Assembly (NCBI GenBank): GCA_028699735.1
Contig: JAQVUB010000235.1
Span: 1-5,050 of the forward strand
DNA length: 5,050 nt
From: Lentisphaeria bacterium
Lineage (GTDB): Bacteria > Verrucomicrobiota > Lentisphaeria > Oligosphaerales > Oligosphaeraceae
Direction of reading: 5' to 3'
The notes below the pieces were generated by a model that was given only the letters and a program-made list of their open reading frames with translations, ran no database searches and had not been told where the DNA came from. Shown one piece after another: positions 4,504 to 5,050 of the stretch. Made by a program: the position numbers and the translations under genes. Each line of letters opens with the position of its first letter. Position 1 is the first letter of the stretch.

Positions 4504-5050
4504 TTGGAATTTTTGGCCAAACATTATGAGAAGCTGATTTTAGGCGCTTGTCTGCTTTGCCTGATTGGCGGTATTTTTCTTGTCGTCAATGGGGTAACTG
4601 GCGAACAGAAACGCCTTGAAGCAACCTTCAGCGATGCAAATTCCAAGGTGAATGGCAATAAAATATTGCCCGCCTTGGATTTGTCCAGTCTTCAGACCGC
4701 GTCCGCTTCCTTGCAGGATCCCCGTGTCAAACTGGCTATTATTGAATCGGCCAAAGACACCAAAAAAGGCAGTCTTCTGCAGGCCAAACGATATATTCTT
4801 TGTAAAAATTTCAAGTGTGGCAATTTGATTCATGTTAAGATGGATAAGTGCATCTTCTGCGGTCAGTCTCAGGATCCCTACCGGGATGTGACAGCTGAGG
4901 ATGACACTGACAGGGACGGAATCCCTGATCTGGAAGAGCAACAATGGGAGTTTCTTAATTACCTGGATCCCTATGATGCCTATTTTGATTATGACGGGGA
5001 TAGCTTCCTCAATCTCGAAGAATACCGAGCCAAAACTGCCATGGATGACC
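4504..5050 (+). CDS. Amuc_1099-like membrane protein with zinc-ribbon-like and calcium-loop motifs (partial, 3' end cut)
   Basis: The frame opens with TTG at 4504 and stays open to the window edge, giving 182 residues of an incomplete protein. It has a short N-terminal tail (MEFLAKHYEK), a membrane helix at about 11-31, and a short helical and loop region. Next come four cysteines in a ribbon-like pattern (C100, C105, C116, C119; CX4C then CX2C followed by Gly). Two Asp-rich loops follow: residues 133-145 (DDTDRDGIPDLEE, as in thrombospondin type 3 repeats) and residues 162-173 (DxDGDxFxNxEE, EF-hand-like). The place in the cluster fits Amuc_1099, and a PilQ-type secretin would be expected next. 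Cys ligands would bind zinc and Asp loops calcium by analogy; neither is shown. It probably anchors in the inner membrane with the rest in the periplasm, possibly linking the PilM-N-O platform to the secretin. Function is inferred from context. Confidence 0.72.
   Translation, partial: MEFLAKHYEKLILGACLLCLIGGIFLVVNGVTGEQKRLEATFSDANSKVNGNKILPALDLSSLQTASASLQDPRVKLAIIESAKDTKKGSLLQAKRYILCKNFKCGNLIHVKMDKCIFCGQSQDPYRDVTAEDDTDRDGIPDLEEQQWEFLNYLDPYDAYFDYDGDSFLNLEEYRAKTAMDD

Noticed and set aside
4540..4944. 134-codon open frame on the - strand
   Set aside because: It is antisense to the Amuc_1099-like gene, whose membrane helix, cysteine motif and Asp loops make the + strand the coding one.

Overview
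The window carries the first four genes of what looks like a conserved type IV pilus (T4P) inner-membrane gene cluster, all on the + strand, behind about 580 bases in which I can support no gene with confidence. The gene order matches, from memory, the Akkermansia muciniphila block Amuc_1102 - 1101 - 1100 - 1099 - (1098). That is an exported Ig-like protein, a PilM-type actin-like ATPase, an Amuc_1100/PilO-like membrane protein, and a membrane protein with calcium-loop motifs, with a PilQ-type secretin expected next. This points to a member of the Planctomycetota-Verrucomicrobiota-Lentisphaerota (PVC) group. The base composition is moderate and the proteins look divergent from Akkermansia, so Lentisphaerota, Kiritimatiellota or a non-Akkermansia verrucomicrobial lineage are all possible. 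The assignment rests on gene order and protein architecture, not on a marker gene.

Layout. Bases 1-577 hold no well-supported gene. They contain a striking 160-bp palindromic element (162-321) with perfect 18-bp inverted ends and a 7-bp direct repeat on both sides, which could be a MITE-like insertion or a long-hairpin RNA, and one weak small ORF (441-581). A sigma70-type promoter (578-606) precedes the first gene. Bases 690-1325 encode an exported protein of 211 aa. Bases 1446-3380 encode a 644-aa protein in which a PilM domain is joined to a complete PilN-like domain. Bases 3454-4491 encode a 345-aa single-pass protein resembling Amuc_1100/PilO. Bases 4504 to the window end encode a protein with one membrane segment, a four-cysteine zinc-ribbon-like motif and two Asp-rich calcium-loop motifs; it is cut by the window edge.

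How the genes fit together. In classical T4P systems cytoplasmic PilM binds the N-terminal peptide of PilN, and PilN pairs with PilO in the periplasm to form the alignment subcomplex that links the inner-membrane motor to the PilQ secretin. Here PilM and PilN are one polypeptide, and the next gene supplies the PilO-like partner. The fourth protein may lie on the path to the secretin, and the first is probably an exported accessory. No pilin, PilB/PilT motor ATPase, PilC or secretin lies inside this window.

Points most worth a second look are the palindromic element with its flanking direct repeat, the PilM-PilN fusion with Asn in the usual Asp position of its second phosphate motif, a nine-G run inside the fusion gene, and the zinc-ribbon plus calcium-loop combination in the last protein.
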